Below are positions 16,373 through 25,046 of a stretch of 64,000 bases of DNA, one piece after another. Position numbers and translations under genes: made by a program. The stretch lies in contig NZ_PPXY01000034.1 of assembly GCF_021655115.1 (NCBI RefSeq), forward strand, positions 1-64,000, given 5' to 3'. This DNA comes from Clostridium sp. Cult3 (GTDB taxonomy: Bacteria; Bacillota; Clostridia; Tissierellales; Tepidimicrobiaceae). Position 1 is the stretch's first letter. Each line of letters begins with the position of its first letter. Below the pieces are notes generated by a model. That model had not been told where the DNA came from and ran no database searches. It saw nothing but the letters and a program-made list of their open reading frames with translations.

Positions 16373-17704
16373 ATGAAAAGATTTGGTATTTTATTATTAG
16401 TGGTAGTATTGTCTTTGTCCATGGTAGCTTGTGGTAACAAGGAACCTGCAAGTACAGGAGAAGATGAGAGTAAAACTGAAGGGGAAGTTGTAGAAATCAA
16501 AGAGACTATCACCGTACAAGTAGAAGAAGAATGGTTGCCTCATTACGAAGCAGCAGCAGAAAGGGTTAAAGAGATACATCCAGATGCAACAATTGAGTTC
16601 ATAGTTACGCCTTCTTTCGACCATTTAGATGTATTGGATGCAACGGATGTTACAAACAAAGATGTAGCAGATGTATTTGCTATTCCAGCTGATAGAATAT
16701 ATGGATTAGCACAAAACGAAGCATTAGCAGCTATGGATGCTAAAGCTATGGCAGAAAATGTAGGAGGTTTCTCCAACTATGATGAAGGCCTTGGTGGAAA
16801 TTTCAACGTAGAAGGAGATTATTTAGCTTTTCCTATGAATATTGAAACCTTAATCATATTTGCCAACAAAGCTAATGCAGAAGCCCATGATATAGACCTA
16901 TCGAGTTCTATAGAATTTACTGAATTAGAAGCAGAAGATATGTTGATACCAGTATTTGATGCTTGGTTTGGCGTTGCAGTAACCAACTCAGCTGAAATAG
17001 AATTACTTGGGAAAGATGACTCTGGAAATCTATTCTCAGATCTAACTTCTGATTTTGATGAACTACCAAAAGAAAAACAAGAGGTATTTACAGCTTTATT
17101 TGACTATTGGAAAGCACACAACGAGGCAAAAACCTCCCTTTGGGATGAGGATGCAGCTTGGGGATATATGGACTCTGCCTTTAGTTCTGGTGGAGATGCT
17201 TCCTTAAGACTTGAAGGACCTTGGTCTACAGGCAGTCTATCCAATCTAGCAAATGATGGAGAAGATTTGGAAATATTACCTATAAACAATGTTACCATTA
17301 ATGGAAGACCACTAGCCCACTGGAAAGGTGGATGGGGCCTAGCAATCAACTCCCGAGTAGAAGAAAATGAAGAAAAGATGTTACTAAGTCAAAAATTCAT
17401 CGAAGAAGTGGTAAACCCTGAATATGCAGTAGATTTCTTCAAAGCTACAGGTAAGATATTGGAAAATGTCCCACTATCTGCCTATGAAGATTCTGATCTA
17501 TCGGATACGGATAAGGTTGTAATTGGAGCAGTCATTGAATCCTATGAAAATGCTCCAGCTCGTCCACTATTCTTAGAATGGGGTTCTGTTTGGGATACAT
17601 GGAAGAATGCAATACTTTCATGGCCAAATACTAAGCCAGCTACTGTAGAAGACGCTTATAAAGAAATAAAAGCATCCTTCGATGCTATGATGCAGAACTT
17701 CTAA
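16373..17704 (+). CDS. malE: Maltodextrin ABC transporter substrate-binding lipoprotein
   Basis: The 443-residue product starts with a lipoprotein signal (MKRFGILLLVVVLSLSMVAC) whose lipobox cysteine is Cys20. A Ser/Glu-rich linker and a family-1 solute-binding fold follow. Recognisable segments are FPMNIETLIIFANKANAEA, LRLEGPWSTGSLSN and a C-terminal aromatic cleft motif. It should sit on the outer face of the membrane and deliver maltodextrins to the MalF/MalG pair encoded downstream. AGGAGGG precedes the ATG. A stem-loop just after the stop may keep its mRNA more abundant than that of the permeases. Confidence 0.88.
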   Translation: MKRFGILLLVVVLSLSMVACGNKEPASTGEDESKTEGEVVEIKETITVQVEEEWLPHYEAAAERVKEIHPDATIEFIVTPSFDHLDVLDATDVTNKDVADVFAIPADRIYGLAQNEALAAMDAKAMAENVGGFSNYDEGLGGNFNVEGDYLAFPMNIETLIIFANKANAEAHDIDLSSSIEFTELEAEDMLIPVFDAWFGVAVTNSAEIELLGKDDSGNLFSDLTSDFDELPKEKQEVFTALFDYWKAHNEAKTSLWDEDAAWGYMDSAFSSGGDASLRLEGPWSTGSLSNLANDGEDLEILPINNVTINGRPLAHWKGGWGLAINSRVEENEEKMLLSQKFIEEVVNPEYAVDFFKATGKILENVPLSAYEDSDLSDTDKVVIGAVIESYENAPARPLFLEWGSVWDTWKNAILSWPNTKPATVEDAYKEIKASFDAMMQNF

Positions 17705-17719
17705 AGCTATCAATGATTA

Positions 17720-17754
17720 TATAGGGAAGAACCGCTTAGGCTTTCTTCCCTATA
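17720..17754 (+). promoter_or_regulatory. Intercistronic stem-loop between malE and the permease genes
   Basis: TATAGGGAAGAA and its perfect complement TTCTTCCCTATA flank a short loop. No U-tract follows, so full termination is unlikely. A stabilising or partially terminating hairpin after the binding-protein gene is a known way to make more binding protein than permease. Confidence 0.65.
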
Positions 17755-17776
17755 CATTTATTAAACAGGAGGAAAT

Positions 17777-18235
17777 ATGAATTTTAATATAAAATTACCT
17801 CAAAAGCAACTTTATATGATATTGATATTATGTTCTATAATCATATTTTTAAACTGTATAGAAGTGATGATAAAAGTAAAGGATATAGGCCTTTATGAAG
17901 AGTGGATGGATAGGATACAAAAAACAGAGGACCTTAATGCTGAAGATATAGATTATGCTCAGCTATATTTAACAACCAATCTTAGTCATTTTTTCATCAA
18001 GATTATAGCTCCTATGGTCCTAGGCATCTACTCCTATTTTGCATTTAAACGCACTAGAATAAATAAGATATATGTATATATATGGACTATATTATTGTTG
18101 GGGAATTTAGTTTTTATCCTAGTTGAACAGAATTTTGGCTCCATATTTTTCTATATCAATACAGCTTGTTATATAATATTAATGATAACCCTATTATCCT
18201 TAAACAGACTTATGGAAAATAGAGGAAATTCATAA
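17777..18235 (+). CDS. Small four-helix membrane protein in the maltodextrin operon
   Basis: The 152-residue product has four predicted membrane helices (about residues 12-32, 70-90, 97-117 and 122-144) and an acidic loop between the first and second (EEWMDRIQKTEDLNAEDIDY). AGGAGG lies before the ATG, and the MalF gene starts 14 bp after its stop. I recognise no family and find no catalytic or binding motif. Its place between malE and malF suggests that it assists the transporter. Confidence 0.75.
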   Translation: MNFNIKLPQKQLYMILILCSIIIFLNCIEVMIKVKDIGLYEEWMDRIQKTEDLNAEDIDYAQLYLTTNLSHFFIKIIAPMVLGIYSYFAFKRTRINKIYVYIWTILLLGNLVFILVEQNFGSIFFYINTACYIILMITLLSLNRLMENRGNS

Positions 18236-18249
18236 AAGGTGGGAATGAG

Positions 18250-20343
18250 TTGATTAGTTATAGTAAGTTTTTATATGATGAAGTTGGAAATCCATATAAA
18301 AGGAAAAACCTATACTTACAAGAGATTGCCCAGTTGAATGAGGAAATCAAAGGAGCAGATCCTGAATCTAAAAACAAATTAAAATTGGAATTAAGAGAAC
18401 TAATAAAGAATAAGGAAACCCATCCATACAATATAGAATTAAAGGAATTCAAAGCTAAGGAAAGGGAATTTTTAAAATCATTAAAGAGCAAGAAGAAGCA
18501 GTTTGTAAACACCCTAGATAAATCCTTGCCCTATAAGACAAGAAAATTAAGAATTCAATTGTTCCTAGCCCAGGAGAGATATAAATTCTATAAGGACTAT
18601 GTAGAGCTTACTTATGATGCTGAATTGGAATATGAAAAGAACAAACTATTGATGGAAGAGTTACCCAATATAATAGAATACATAGTTGATGGAACATCAG
18701 CCATAGAAAAAGCACTGGAAGATAGGAAAGAGATAGATCTGGCTGATGAGAAAAAATTTAATCGAAGATTGAAGGCATATAAAAAAGAACAAAAGGAGCT
18801 TCTAAGAGGAGAAAAGAGAAGGTTAAAGGCTAAAAGAAAAGAAGGGTTGATTTCAAAGAAGGCCCAAGTAAATGAAACCGAGATCCTTAAGGAAAAATAC
18901 AAGGAAGCATTGTTACTTAAATCCTATGAATCTCCATTGAAGACCAACAAGGAATTTGTTAAGAATAAAAAACATGAGATTAAGGAAAACACCAAAATGA
19001 GCTTAAAAGTGATGAACTCCAATATTGCTGACATACGTAGGACAACTCCTGTTGAAGTGGAAAAGACCAAAGCTAAAATAGCCTATTTTACCCTACTGTT
19101 TCCAGGGGTTGGGCAGATGTTCAATGGCCAGCATAAAAAGGGGATTATCTTTTTATTAGCCACTTTATTTATATATCTTGTTGCTATTCCATATGCCCTA
19201 GGATTTGGAAATTATCAAGGGGAAGGTATAAGAGGGCTTATCACTTTAGCTGAAGGAGGCAGAAGAGTAGATAAATCCTTAATATTCATGATAGAGGGTA
19301 TAATAGCCGTATTTCTAGTGATTATATCTCTATTTATTTTATATTTTTCCTTTAAAGATGTATTGAGAGTGGAAAAAAACACCATAAAAGGAATTAGACC
19401 TAACAATTGGTTTGAAACGAAATCATACTTAGGAGAAGGGGGTTTCCCATATATTGCAAACCTTCCAGCTCTCATAGTTATTGTATTCATGGTATTGGTA
19501 CCAGTTACTACCACTATATTGTTATCATTCACTGGAATGGATCCTCAACATCAATCGAAATTTAGCTGGATAGGAATTGAAAACTATAAAATGATATTTC
19601 TAGGTAAAGGACTAGCTGGTTCGGTTTTCTGGTTGACTTTAGGTTGGACTATTATATGGACCTTGGCGGCTACTAGTTTAGCTATATTTATAGGATTTGC
19701 ATTAGCCCTACTGGTGAACAACGATAGGGTTAAAGGGAAAAATATATTTAGAACCATATATCTGTTACCTTGGGCTGTTCCAGCATTTATTACCATAATG
19801 TTCTTCAGTATAATGTTGTCTCCAAATGGAGCTATTTCTCAATTGATTAACAATATTTGGGGTATTGAGATGAGTATAAAGACCAATGCTACCCAGACTA
19901 GAATTGCATTGATATTATTGCAAGGGTGGCTAGGGAGTTCATATATATTCTTACTATCTACTGGAGTGTTGCAAGCTATACCCGATGATCTATACGAGGC
20001 AGCAGAGATGGATGGGGCAACTAGGTGGCAGAAGTTAAAAAACATTACTATACCCATAGTATTATTCCAAACAGCACCCTTGTTGGTAGGTCAATACGTA
20101 TTTAACTTCAACAACTTCTCCATCATATATCTATTCAATGGAGGAGGGCCTTTTGAACCAAGTGTATATGGGAACTTAGCAGGTTCTTCCGATTTGCTTA
20201 TTTCATATATATACAAATTGACCATAGAAAAACAATATCAAGGTATAGGTGCAGCCATTACCGTATTCGTTTCTATTGCTGTAATGTTTGTTTCGTTTTT
20301 AGGATATAGAAATTCTAAAGCCTTTAAAGAGGAGCGATTATAA
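18250..20343 (+). CDS. malF: Maltodextrin ABC transporter permease MalF with long coiled-coil N-terminus
   Basis: The 697-residue product is much longer than a typical MalF of 300-500 residues. Residues 1-270 are charged, lysine- and glutamate-rich and helical, with no membrane segment. Three membrane helices follow at about 275-385, including GVGQMFNGQHKKGIIFLL, which resembles the short N-terminal helices of Firmicutes MdxF. The permease core starts near 405 and carries the EAA loop (EAAEMDGATRWQKLKNITIP). The start is TTG after AAGGTGGGA. Its stop overlaps the malG ATG by one base. No frameshift or internal start marks the extension as separate, so it looks like a real fusion or expansion. 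Confidence 0.85.
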   Translation: MISYSKFLYDEVGNPYKRKNLYLQEIAQLNEEIKGADPESKNKLKLELRELIKNKETHPYNIELKEFKAKEREFLKSLKSKKKQFVNTLDKSLPYKTRKLRIQLFLAQERYKFYKDYVELTYDAELEYEKNKLLMEELPNIIEYIVDGTSAIEKALEDRKEIDLADEKKFNRRLKAYKKEQKELLRGEKRRLKAKRKEGLISKKAQVNETEILKEKYKEALLLKSYESPLKTNKEFVKNKKHEIKENTKMSLKVMNSNIADIRRTTPVEVEKTKAKIAYFTLLFPGVGQMFNGQHKKGIIFLLATLFIYLVAIPYALGFGNYQGEGIRGLITLAEGGRRVDKSLIFMIEGIIAVFLVIISLFILYFSFKDVLRVEKNTIKGIRPNNWFETKSYLGEGGFPYIANLPALIVIVFMVLVPVTTTILLSFTGMDPQHQSKFSWIGIENYKMIFLGKGLAGSVFWLTLGWTIIWTLAATSLAIFIGFALALLVNNDRVKGKNIFRTIYLLPWAVPAFITIMFFSIMLSPNGAISQLINNIWGIEMSIKTNATQTRIALILLQGWLGSSYIFLLSTGVLQAIPDDLYEAAEMDGATRWQKLKNITIPIVLFQTAPLLVGQYVFNFNNFSIIYLFNGGGPFEPSVYGNLAGSSDLLISYIYKLTIEKQYQGIGAAITVFVSIAVMFVSFLGYRNSKAFKEERL

Positions 20344-21236
20344 TGAAATTGTTTAGAAAAAAAGAGGATTTATATCTATCGGATAAGCAACCATTGAGTA
20401 TTTCAGGTAAAATCCTGTTGGTGGTTACATATATAATACTGATATCTTGGGCAGTAGCTATTTTGTGGCCTCTTTTCCAAATGATTTTATCGGCCTTTAA
20501 TGGAAAGCAAGAGCAGTATCTGATGCTAAATGACCAGTTTGCTTTTTCATTGAAGCATTTTGAATACTTGTTTAAACACACATTGTTCTTGAAATGGGCG
20601 AAGAACACCATATTGATTGCTTTGGCTACAGCTGTTTTGACCTTGATCATCGTCTCGTTTACTGGATATGCCTATTCTAGATATAGGTTCAAAGGTAAAA
20701 AAGCATCTCTAATGGCCATGATGCTAATACAAGCTATACCTACTTTTGCTGGGATTACCGCTTATTTTACCATGTATTCTGTTATGTCTTCTATAAATCC
20801 AGGTTTTACAAGGCAGATGATGCTCGTGCTTATATATGCAGGAGGAGGAATAGCCAACAACACCTTTATCCTGAAGGGATATATCGATTCCATATCTACG
20901 GAATTAGACGATGCTGCTAAAATTGACGGCTGTTCCAATCTGCAAGTTTATAGACTAATTATCATGCCTATAGCAAGACCTATGTTAGCTTTAATAGCAT
21001 TGTGGTCATTTATTGGACCTTTTATGGATTATTTGCTACCAAAGGTATTGTTAACGAGTCCAGAAACATATACGCTAGCAGCAGGATTGTTCACATTAAT
21101 AAATGATGTTAGAACCTTAAACCAACCTGCCTTTGCAGCAGGAGGATTGCTTACAGCTATTCCCGTGGTAATATTATTCATAGCACTACAAAAGGAATTG
21201 GTTTCAGGTTTAGCTCAGGGTTCAGTGAAAGGTTAA
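20343..21236 (+). CDS. malG: Maltodextrin ABC transporter permease MalG
   Basis: The 297-residue product has six membrane helices and the cytoplasmic EAA-type loop DAAKIDGCSNLQVYRLIIMP that docks on the ATPase. The length is normal for the family. Its ATG overlaps the malF TAA by one base, so expression is coupled to MalF, with which it forms the translocation pore. The ending SGLAQGSVKG is characteristic of MalG C-termini. Confidence 0.93.
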   Translation: MKLFRKKEDLYLSDKQPLSISGKILLVVTYIILISWAVAILWPLFQMILSAFNGKQEQYLMLNDQFAFSLKHFEYLFKHTLFLKWAKNTILIALATAVLTLIIVSFTGYAYSRYRFKGKKASLMAMMLIQAIPTFAGITAYFTMYSVMSSINPGFTRQMMLVLIYAGGGIANNTFILKGYIDSISTELDDAAKIDGCSNLQVYRLIIMPIARPMLALIALWSFIGPFMDYLLPKVLLTSPETYTLAAGLFTLINDVRTLNQPAFAAGGLLTAIPVVILFIALQKELVSGLAQGSVKG

Positions 21237-21282
21237 GCATGGATTTACCATATAAAATTACAAAGGGTTTGGAGGTTGTTTT

Positions 21283-22368
21283 ATGGAAGTTACTTTAAAA
21301 AATGTGGGTAAAAAGTATGAAGGACGGGAAGAGTTTACTCTAAGGGGTATAGATTTAAGGATAGAAAGCAAAGACTTTTGTGTTATACTAGGACCATCAG
21401 GATGTGGCAAGACCACATTGCTTAGGATGATAGCAGGGCTTAACTCTATAACTGAAGGGGATCTGTATTTTAATGACAAACGGGTAAACAAAACTCCCCC
21501 TAAGGATAGAGATATTGCCATGGTTTTTCAGTCCTATGCCTTATATCCTCATATGACTGTATACGACAATATGGCTTTTTCTCTTATGATGAGGAAGGAA
21601 AACAAAAAGGTCATCCATGAAAGAGTGATGGAAGCGGCTAAATTACTGGAACTTACTGATTATTTGTATTCTAAGCCTTCAGATATTTCAGGTGGTCAGA
21701 AACAAAGGGTTGCTCTGGGACGAGCCATAGTGAGGAAACCTCAAGTATTCCTCATGGATGAGCCCTTATCTAACTTAGATGCTAAGCTTAGGGAGCATAT
21801 GAGGGTAGAGCTGGTAAGGTTACACAAAACCCTAGGTAGTACCACCGTATACGTAACCCATGACCAAACGGAGGCAATGACCATGGCAACAAAGATAGTA
21901 TTGATGAATGATGGGAAGATTCAGCAGGTAGGAAAACCTGATGAGTTCTATAACGAACCAGCCAATATATTTGTGGCTGAATTTATCGGTTCTCCTACTA
22001 TGAATATAATCCATGGAAACATGATAGATGGAAAATTTGTATCGGAGGATGGTATTATAAGAGTTAGCCCTTCAAAAGAAGATGAAGAGCATCTGAAACC
22101 CTACGAAGGAAAAGAAGTATCCCTAGGGATTAGGCCAGAAAGGTTTGAAAGCGGCGGGCAACTAGGAGATACCTTTGATTGTACTATAGATGTGGTGGAG
22201 ATGCTAGGAAAGGAAAAGACACTATATACTCGATTGGAAAATGGATATGAATTGATCATATCGGTCCCAGGACATTATGAATATAATGAAGGGGAAAAGC
22301 ATTCTTTTGGGTATGATATTAGTGCATTACATTTCTTTGATAGTCAAACGGGAAACCGAATAAACTAA
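21283..22368 (+). CDS. msmK: Sugar ABC transporter ATP-binding protein (MsmK/MalK type)
   Basis: The 361-residue product has an ABC ATPase domain with Walker A (GPSGCGKTT), Q-loop (MVFQSYALYPHMTVYDNM), signature (ISGGQKQR), Walker B (VFLMDEPLSNLD) and H-loop (VYVTHDQTEAMT). The MalK-type regulatory TOBE domain occupies about 240-361. It energises MalFG-mediated import. It lies 46 bp after malG and 24 bp before the regulator gene. MsmK-type ATPases often serve several carbohydrate importers, so use by other transporters is possible. Confidence 0.92.
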   Translation: MEVTLKNVGKKYEGREEFTLRGIDLRIESKDFCVILGPSGCGKTTLLRMIAGLNSITEGDLYFNDKRVNKTPPKDRDIAMVFQSYALYPHMTVYDNMAFSLMMRKENKKVIHERVMEAAKLLELTDYLYSKPSDISGGQKQRVALGRAIVRKPQVFLMDEPLSNLDAKLREHMRVELVRLHKTLGSTTVYVTHDQTEAMTMATKIVLMNDGKIQQVGKPDEFYNEPANIFVAEFIGSPTMNIIHGNMIDGKFVSEDGIIRVSPSKEDEEHLKPYEGKEVSLGIRPERFESGGQLGDTFDCTIDVVEMLGKEKTLYTRLENGYELIISVPGHYEYNEGEKHSFGYDISALHFFDSQTGNRIN

Positions 22369-22392
22369 AACAAGTAGAAAAGAGGTGAAGCG

Positions 22393-23418
22393 GTGAAAAA
22401 TAAAAAACAGGTTACAGCTAATGATGTGGCAGAATTAGCAGGAGTTTCTCCATCCACGGTATCCAGGGTAATATCCAACAATCCTAAGATAAGCGAACCT
22501 ACTAAGAAGAAAGTACTAGAGTGCATGGAAGAACTGGGATATTATCCCAATGCTAATGCTAGATCATTGGCTATTAAAAAGACGGGAACTGTAGGTATAA
22601 TAATACCTACTACATCAGAAGATTATTTTTCTAATCCTTTTTTCATCGAAGCCCTTAGGGGAATTATTAAAGGTGCATCTAAATCTGGCTACGACCTTTT
22701 ATTATCTACAAATACGGAAAAAGGTGAGGAATTAAAAATAACTGAAAAGTTTATAAAGGGTTCTAAAGTTGATGGAGTAATACTCATGACCAGTAAGGTG
22801 GATGATGAATGTATAGAATATTTACAGAGTATTGATTTTCCCTTTTCCCTAATAGGCTCTACCAATGGGGAAGATGGAAAGATCAACCAAGTAGATAACG
22901 ATAACCGCCTTGCTGCATATGAATTGACAAAGCATATCATTGGTATTGGAAGAAAACGAATTGCTATGATAGTTGGAGATATAGAGTTAATAGTAAGTAA
23001 AAAGCGTGTAGAAGGCTATAGAAAAGCCTTATCAGAGGCCAATATCGAATTTGATGAAAATCTGTTGTTTAGTGGTAGCTTCGATGAAAAAACAGGATAC
23101 GATTATGCAAAACAAATATCCAATCTTAAACCTCTACCGGATGGGTTGATAGTAGCAGATGATTTGGTAGCCTTTGGAGCCGTTAAGGCCTTTGAAAATC
23201 TAGGGATCGATATACCAGAAGACATAGCGATAGCAAGTTTTAACAACAGTGTACTTGCTAAGCATTCAAATATACCTTTGACATCTGTAGATATCAATGC
23301 CATAGAACTAGGACGAGAAGCCATGAATCTATTGGTAGATGCTATTGAAGATGAAGTGCGAGGGAAGAAAATAACAATCCCCTATATTATCTATGAAAGG
23401 GAATCTACTAAAGGATAA
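22393..23418 (+). CDS. LacI-family transcriptional regulator (MalR-like)
   Basis: The 341-residue product has a LacI helix-turn-helix at residues 1-58 (TANDVAELAGVSPSTVSRVI, with the hinge YYPNANARSLA) and a periplasmic-binding-fold effector domain. That domain contains TVGIIIPTTSEDYFSNPFF and DGLIVADDLVAFGAVKAFEN. The start is GTG after AGAGGTGAAG. As last gene of the maltodextrin operon it is the likely repressor acting on the palindrome at 10313-10330, responding to maltose or a maltodextrin. Cognate site and inducer are inferred. Confidence 0.9.
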   Translation: MKNKKQVTANDVAELAGVSPSTVSRVISNNPKISEPTKKKVLECMEELGYYPNANARSLAIKKTGTVGIIIPTTSEDYFSNPFFIEALRGIIKGASKSGYDLLLSTNTEKGEELKITEKFIKGSKVDGVILMTSKVDDECIEYLQSIDFPFSLIGSTNGEDGKINQVDNDNRLAAYELTKHIIGIGRKRIAMIVGDIELIVSKKRVEGYRKALSEANIEFDENLLFSGSFDEKTGYDYAKQISNLKPLPDGLIVADDLVAFGAVKAFENLGIDIPEDIAIASFNNSVLAKHSNIPLTSVDINAIELGREAMNLLVDAIEDEVRGKKITIPYIIYERESTKG

Positions 23419-23609
23419 ATATTTTCAAATTTTTATACATTTTCAAAAAAATAATTTGTAGAAAAAAACTATTGATTCCTGTAATCTAGATAATAAGCGG
23501 AATTACTTGAATAAAATAAACTAAAATAACATATAAAGATAGTCTATTAAATCGATTCTATTGTACGAATATTTTTTGATTTTTGTAAAAAGTGAACAAA
23601 GCGAATTTA

Positions 23610-23638
23610 TTGACTATGGTTAATATGTACTATATACT
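23610..23638 (+). promoter_or_regulatory. Promoter of the purine permease operon
   Basis: TTGACT (23610-23615), a 17-bp spacer and TATACT (23633-23638) lie 43 bp before the permease ATG. The 262-bp gap around it is AT-rich and holds no purine-riboswitch core or other feature I can identify. Confidence 0.75.
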
Positions 23639-23680
23639 TTTATAATTGTAGACACTAACTAAAAATTAGGGGGAATTGAC

Positions 23681-25003
23681 ATGACTAATGATTCAGCAGG
23701 TTATTTAGAAAGAAGGTTTAGGCTTAAGGAAAACGGTACTACTGTAAAAACAGAAATAACAGCTGGTGCTACAACCTTTATTACCATGGCTTATATATTG
23801 GCCGTAAACCCACTGATTTTATCAGAAGCAGGGATGGATAAAGGAGCGGTATTTACTGCAACAGCGGTAGCTTCCATTGTAGCAACTTTATTTATGGCAT
23901 TTTTTGCTAATTATCCTTTCGTACTTAGTGCAGGAATGGGACTTAATGCTTTTTTTACTTATTCAGTTGTTTTAGGAATGGGACATTCTTGGGAGTTTGC
24001 ATTGACAGCCGTATTTATTGAAGGGATTATATTTATATTGCTATCTTTTATTAATGTTCGTGAAGCAATAGTTAATTCCATACCAGAAAATCTTAAATAT
24101 GCAGTTTCTGTTGGTATAGGTTTGTTTATAGCTTTTGTTGGCTTCCAAGCTTCCACATTGGTAGTTGCCGATGAAGCTACGCTAGTTACCTTAGGCAGTG
24201 TAAAATCACCAGAAGCTATAGTGACCATAGTTGGATTAATAGTATCCATATTATTTTTGGTAAAAGGTGTACAAGGTGCTCTTCTCATAGGGGTATTAGT
24301 GGCAACAGTAGTTGCTATTCCTTTAGGTGTTACCCAGCTACCAACATCCATATTTGAATTACCACCTTCAGTAGCACCTACAGCTTTTGCATTTACAAGA
24401 GTAGGCATGGATGAGATATTCTCTTTTGATATGTTTATGGTAGTTATTACTTTCTTATTTGTAGATATGTTCGATACCATTGCAATGTTAATAGGTACTG
24501 CTACAAAGGCAGACATGCTAGATGAAGATGGAAAACTTCCTAATCTAAAACCAGCTCTAATGGCGGATGCTATTGGTACAACATTAGGAGCTTGTTTAGG
24601 AACTAGTACTGTAACTACTTTTGCTGAAAGTGCTTCAGGAGTTGCAGCTGGGGGTAGAACAGGTCTTACATCTTTAACTTCAGCGGTATTGTTTGGATTA
24701 GCCTTATTCTTTGCTCCATTATTTACGGCTATACCAGCTGCTGCAACAGCGCCAGCATTAATAATCGTTGGACTTTTCATGATTGGATCTGTAGTGAATA
24801 TTGATTTTGAAGATTTTACAGAAGGTTTCCCAGCATTCTTAGCTATTATCGTGATGCCTCTTACTTATAGTATTGGGGACGGATTGATGTTTGGTATAAT
24901 AGCATATGCAGTAACTAAGCTGCTTTCAAGAAGAGCTAATGAAGTTTCACCGGTAGTTTATATATTAGCCATACTATTCACTTTAAGATTGATATTCATG
25001 TAA
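23681..25003 (+). CDS. NCS2/AzgA-type purine permease
   Basis: The 440-residue product has about 13 membrane helices. Signatures of the guanine/hypoxanthine (AzgA/PbuG) branch include EITAGATTFITMAYILAVNP, SAGMGLNAFFTYSVV, FVDMFDTIAMLIG and GTSTVTTFAESASGVAAGGR. The branch imports hypoxanthine, guanine or adenine by proton symport. The start has AGGGGGAAT before it. Guanine deaminase follows 43 bp later in the same direction, pointing to guanine uptake and breakdown as one pathway. Confidence 0.92.
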   Translation: MTNDSAGYLERRFRLKENGTTVKTEITAGATTFITMAYILAVNPLILSEAGMDKGAVFTATAVASIVATLFMAFFANYPFVLSAGMGLNAFFTYSVVLGMGHSWEFALTAVFIEGIIFILLSFINVREAIVNSIPENLKYAVSVGIGLFIAFVGFQASTLVVADEATLVTLGSVKSPEAIVTIVGLIVSILFLVKGVQGALLIGVLVATVVAIPLGVTQLPTSIFELPPSVAPTAFAFTRVGMDEIFSFDMFMVVITFLFVDMFDTIAMLIGTATKADMLDEDGKLPNLKPALMADAIGTTLGACLGTSTVTTFAESASGVAAGGRTGLTSLTSAVLFGLALFFAPLFTAIPAAATAPALIIVGLFMIGSVVNIDFEDFTEGFPAFLAIIVMPLTYSIGDGLMFGIIAYAVTKLLSRRANEVSPVVYILAILFTLRLIFM

Positions 25004-25046
25004 GTAAGTTGATACCCTATTAATAAATACTAGAGGTGATTTATAC

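Noticed and set aside
18250-20343. MalF as two genes fused by a sequencing error
   Set aside because: The frame is continuous, there is no ribosome site before the permease core, and codon use is even throughout.
23419-23680. Possible purine riboswitch before the purine permease
   Set aside because: The conserved aptamer loops and flanking stem are absent; only a promoter is seen.
23959-24780. 273-codon open frame antisense to the purine permease
   Set aside because: The plus strand encodes a clear NCS2 permease; the antisense product is an Ala/Asn/Thr-rich mirror of it with no ribosome site or family.
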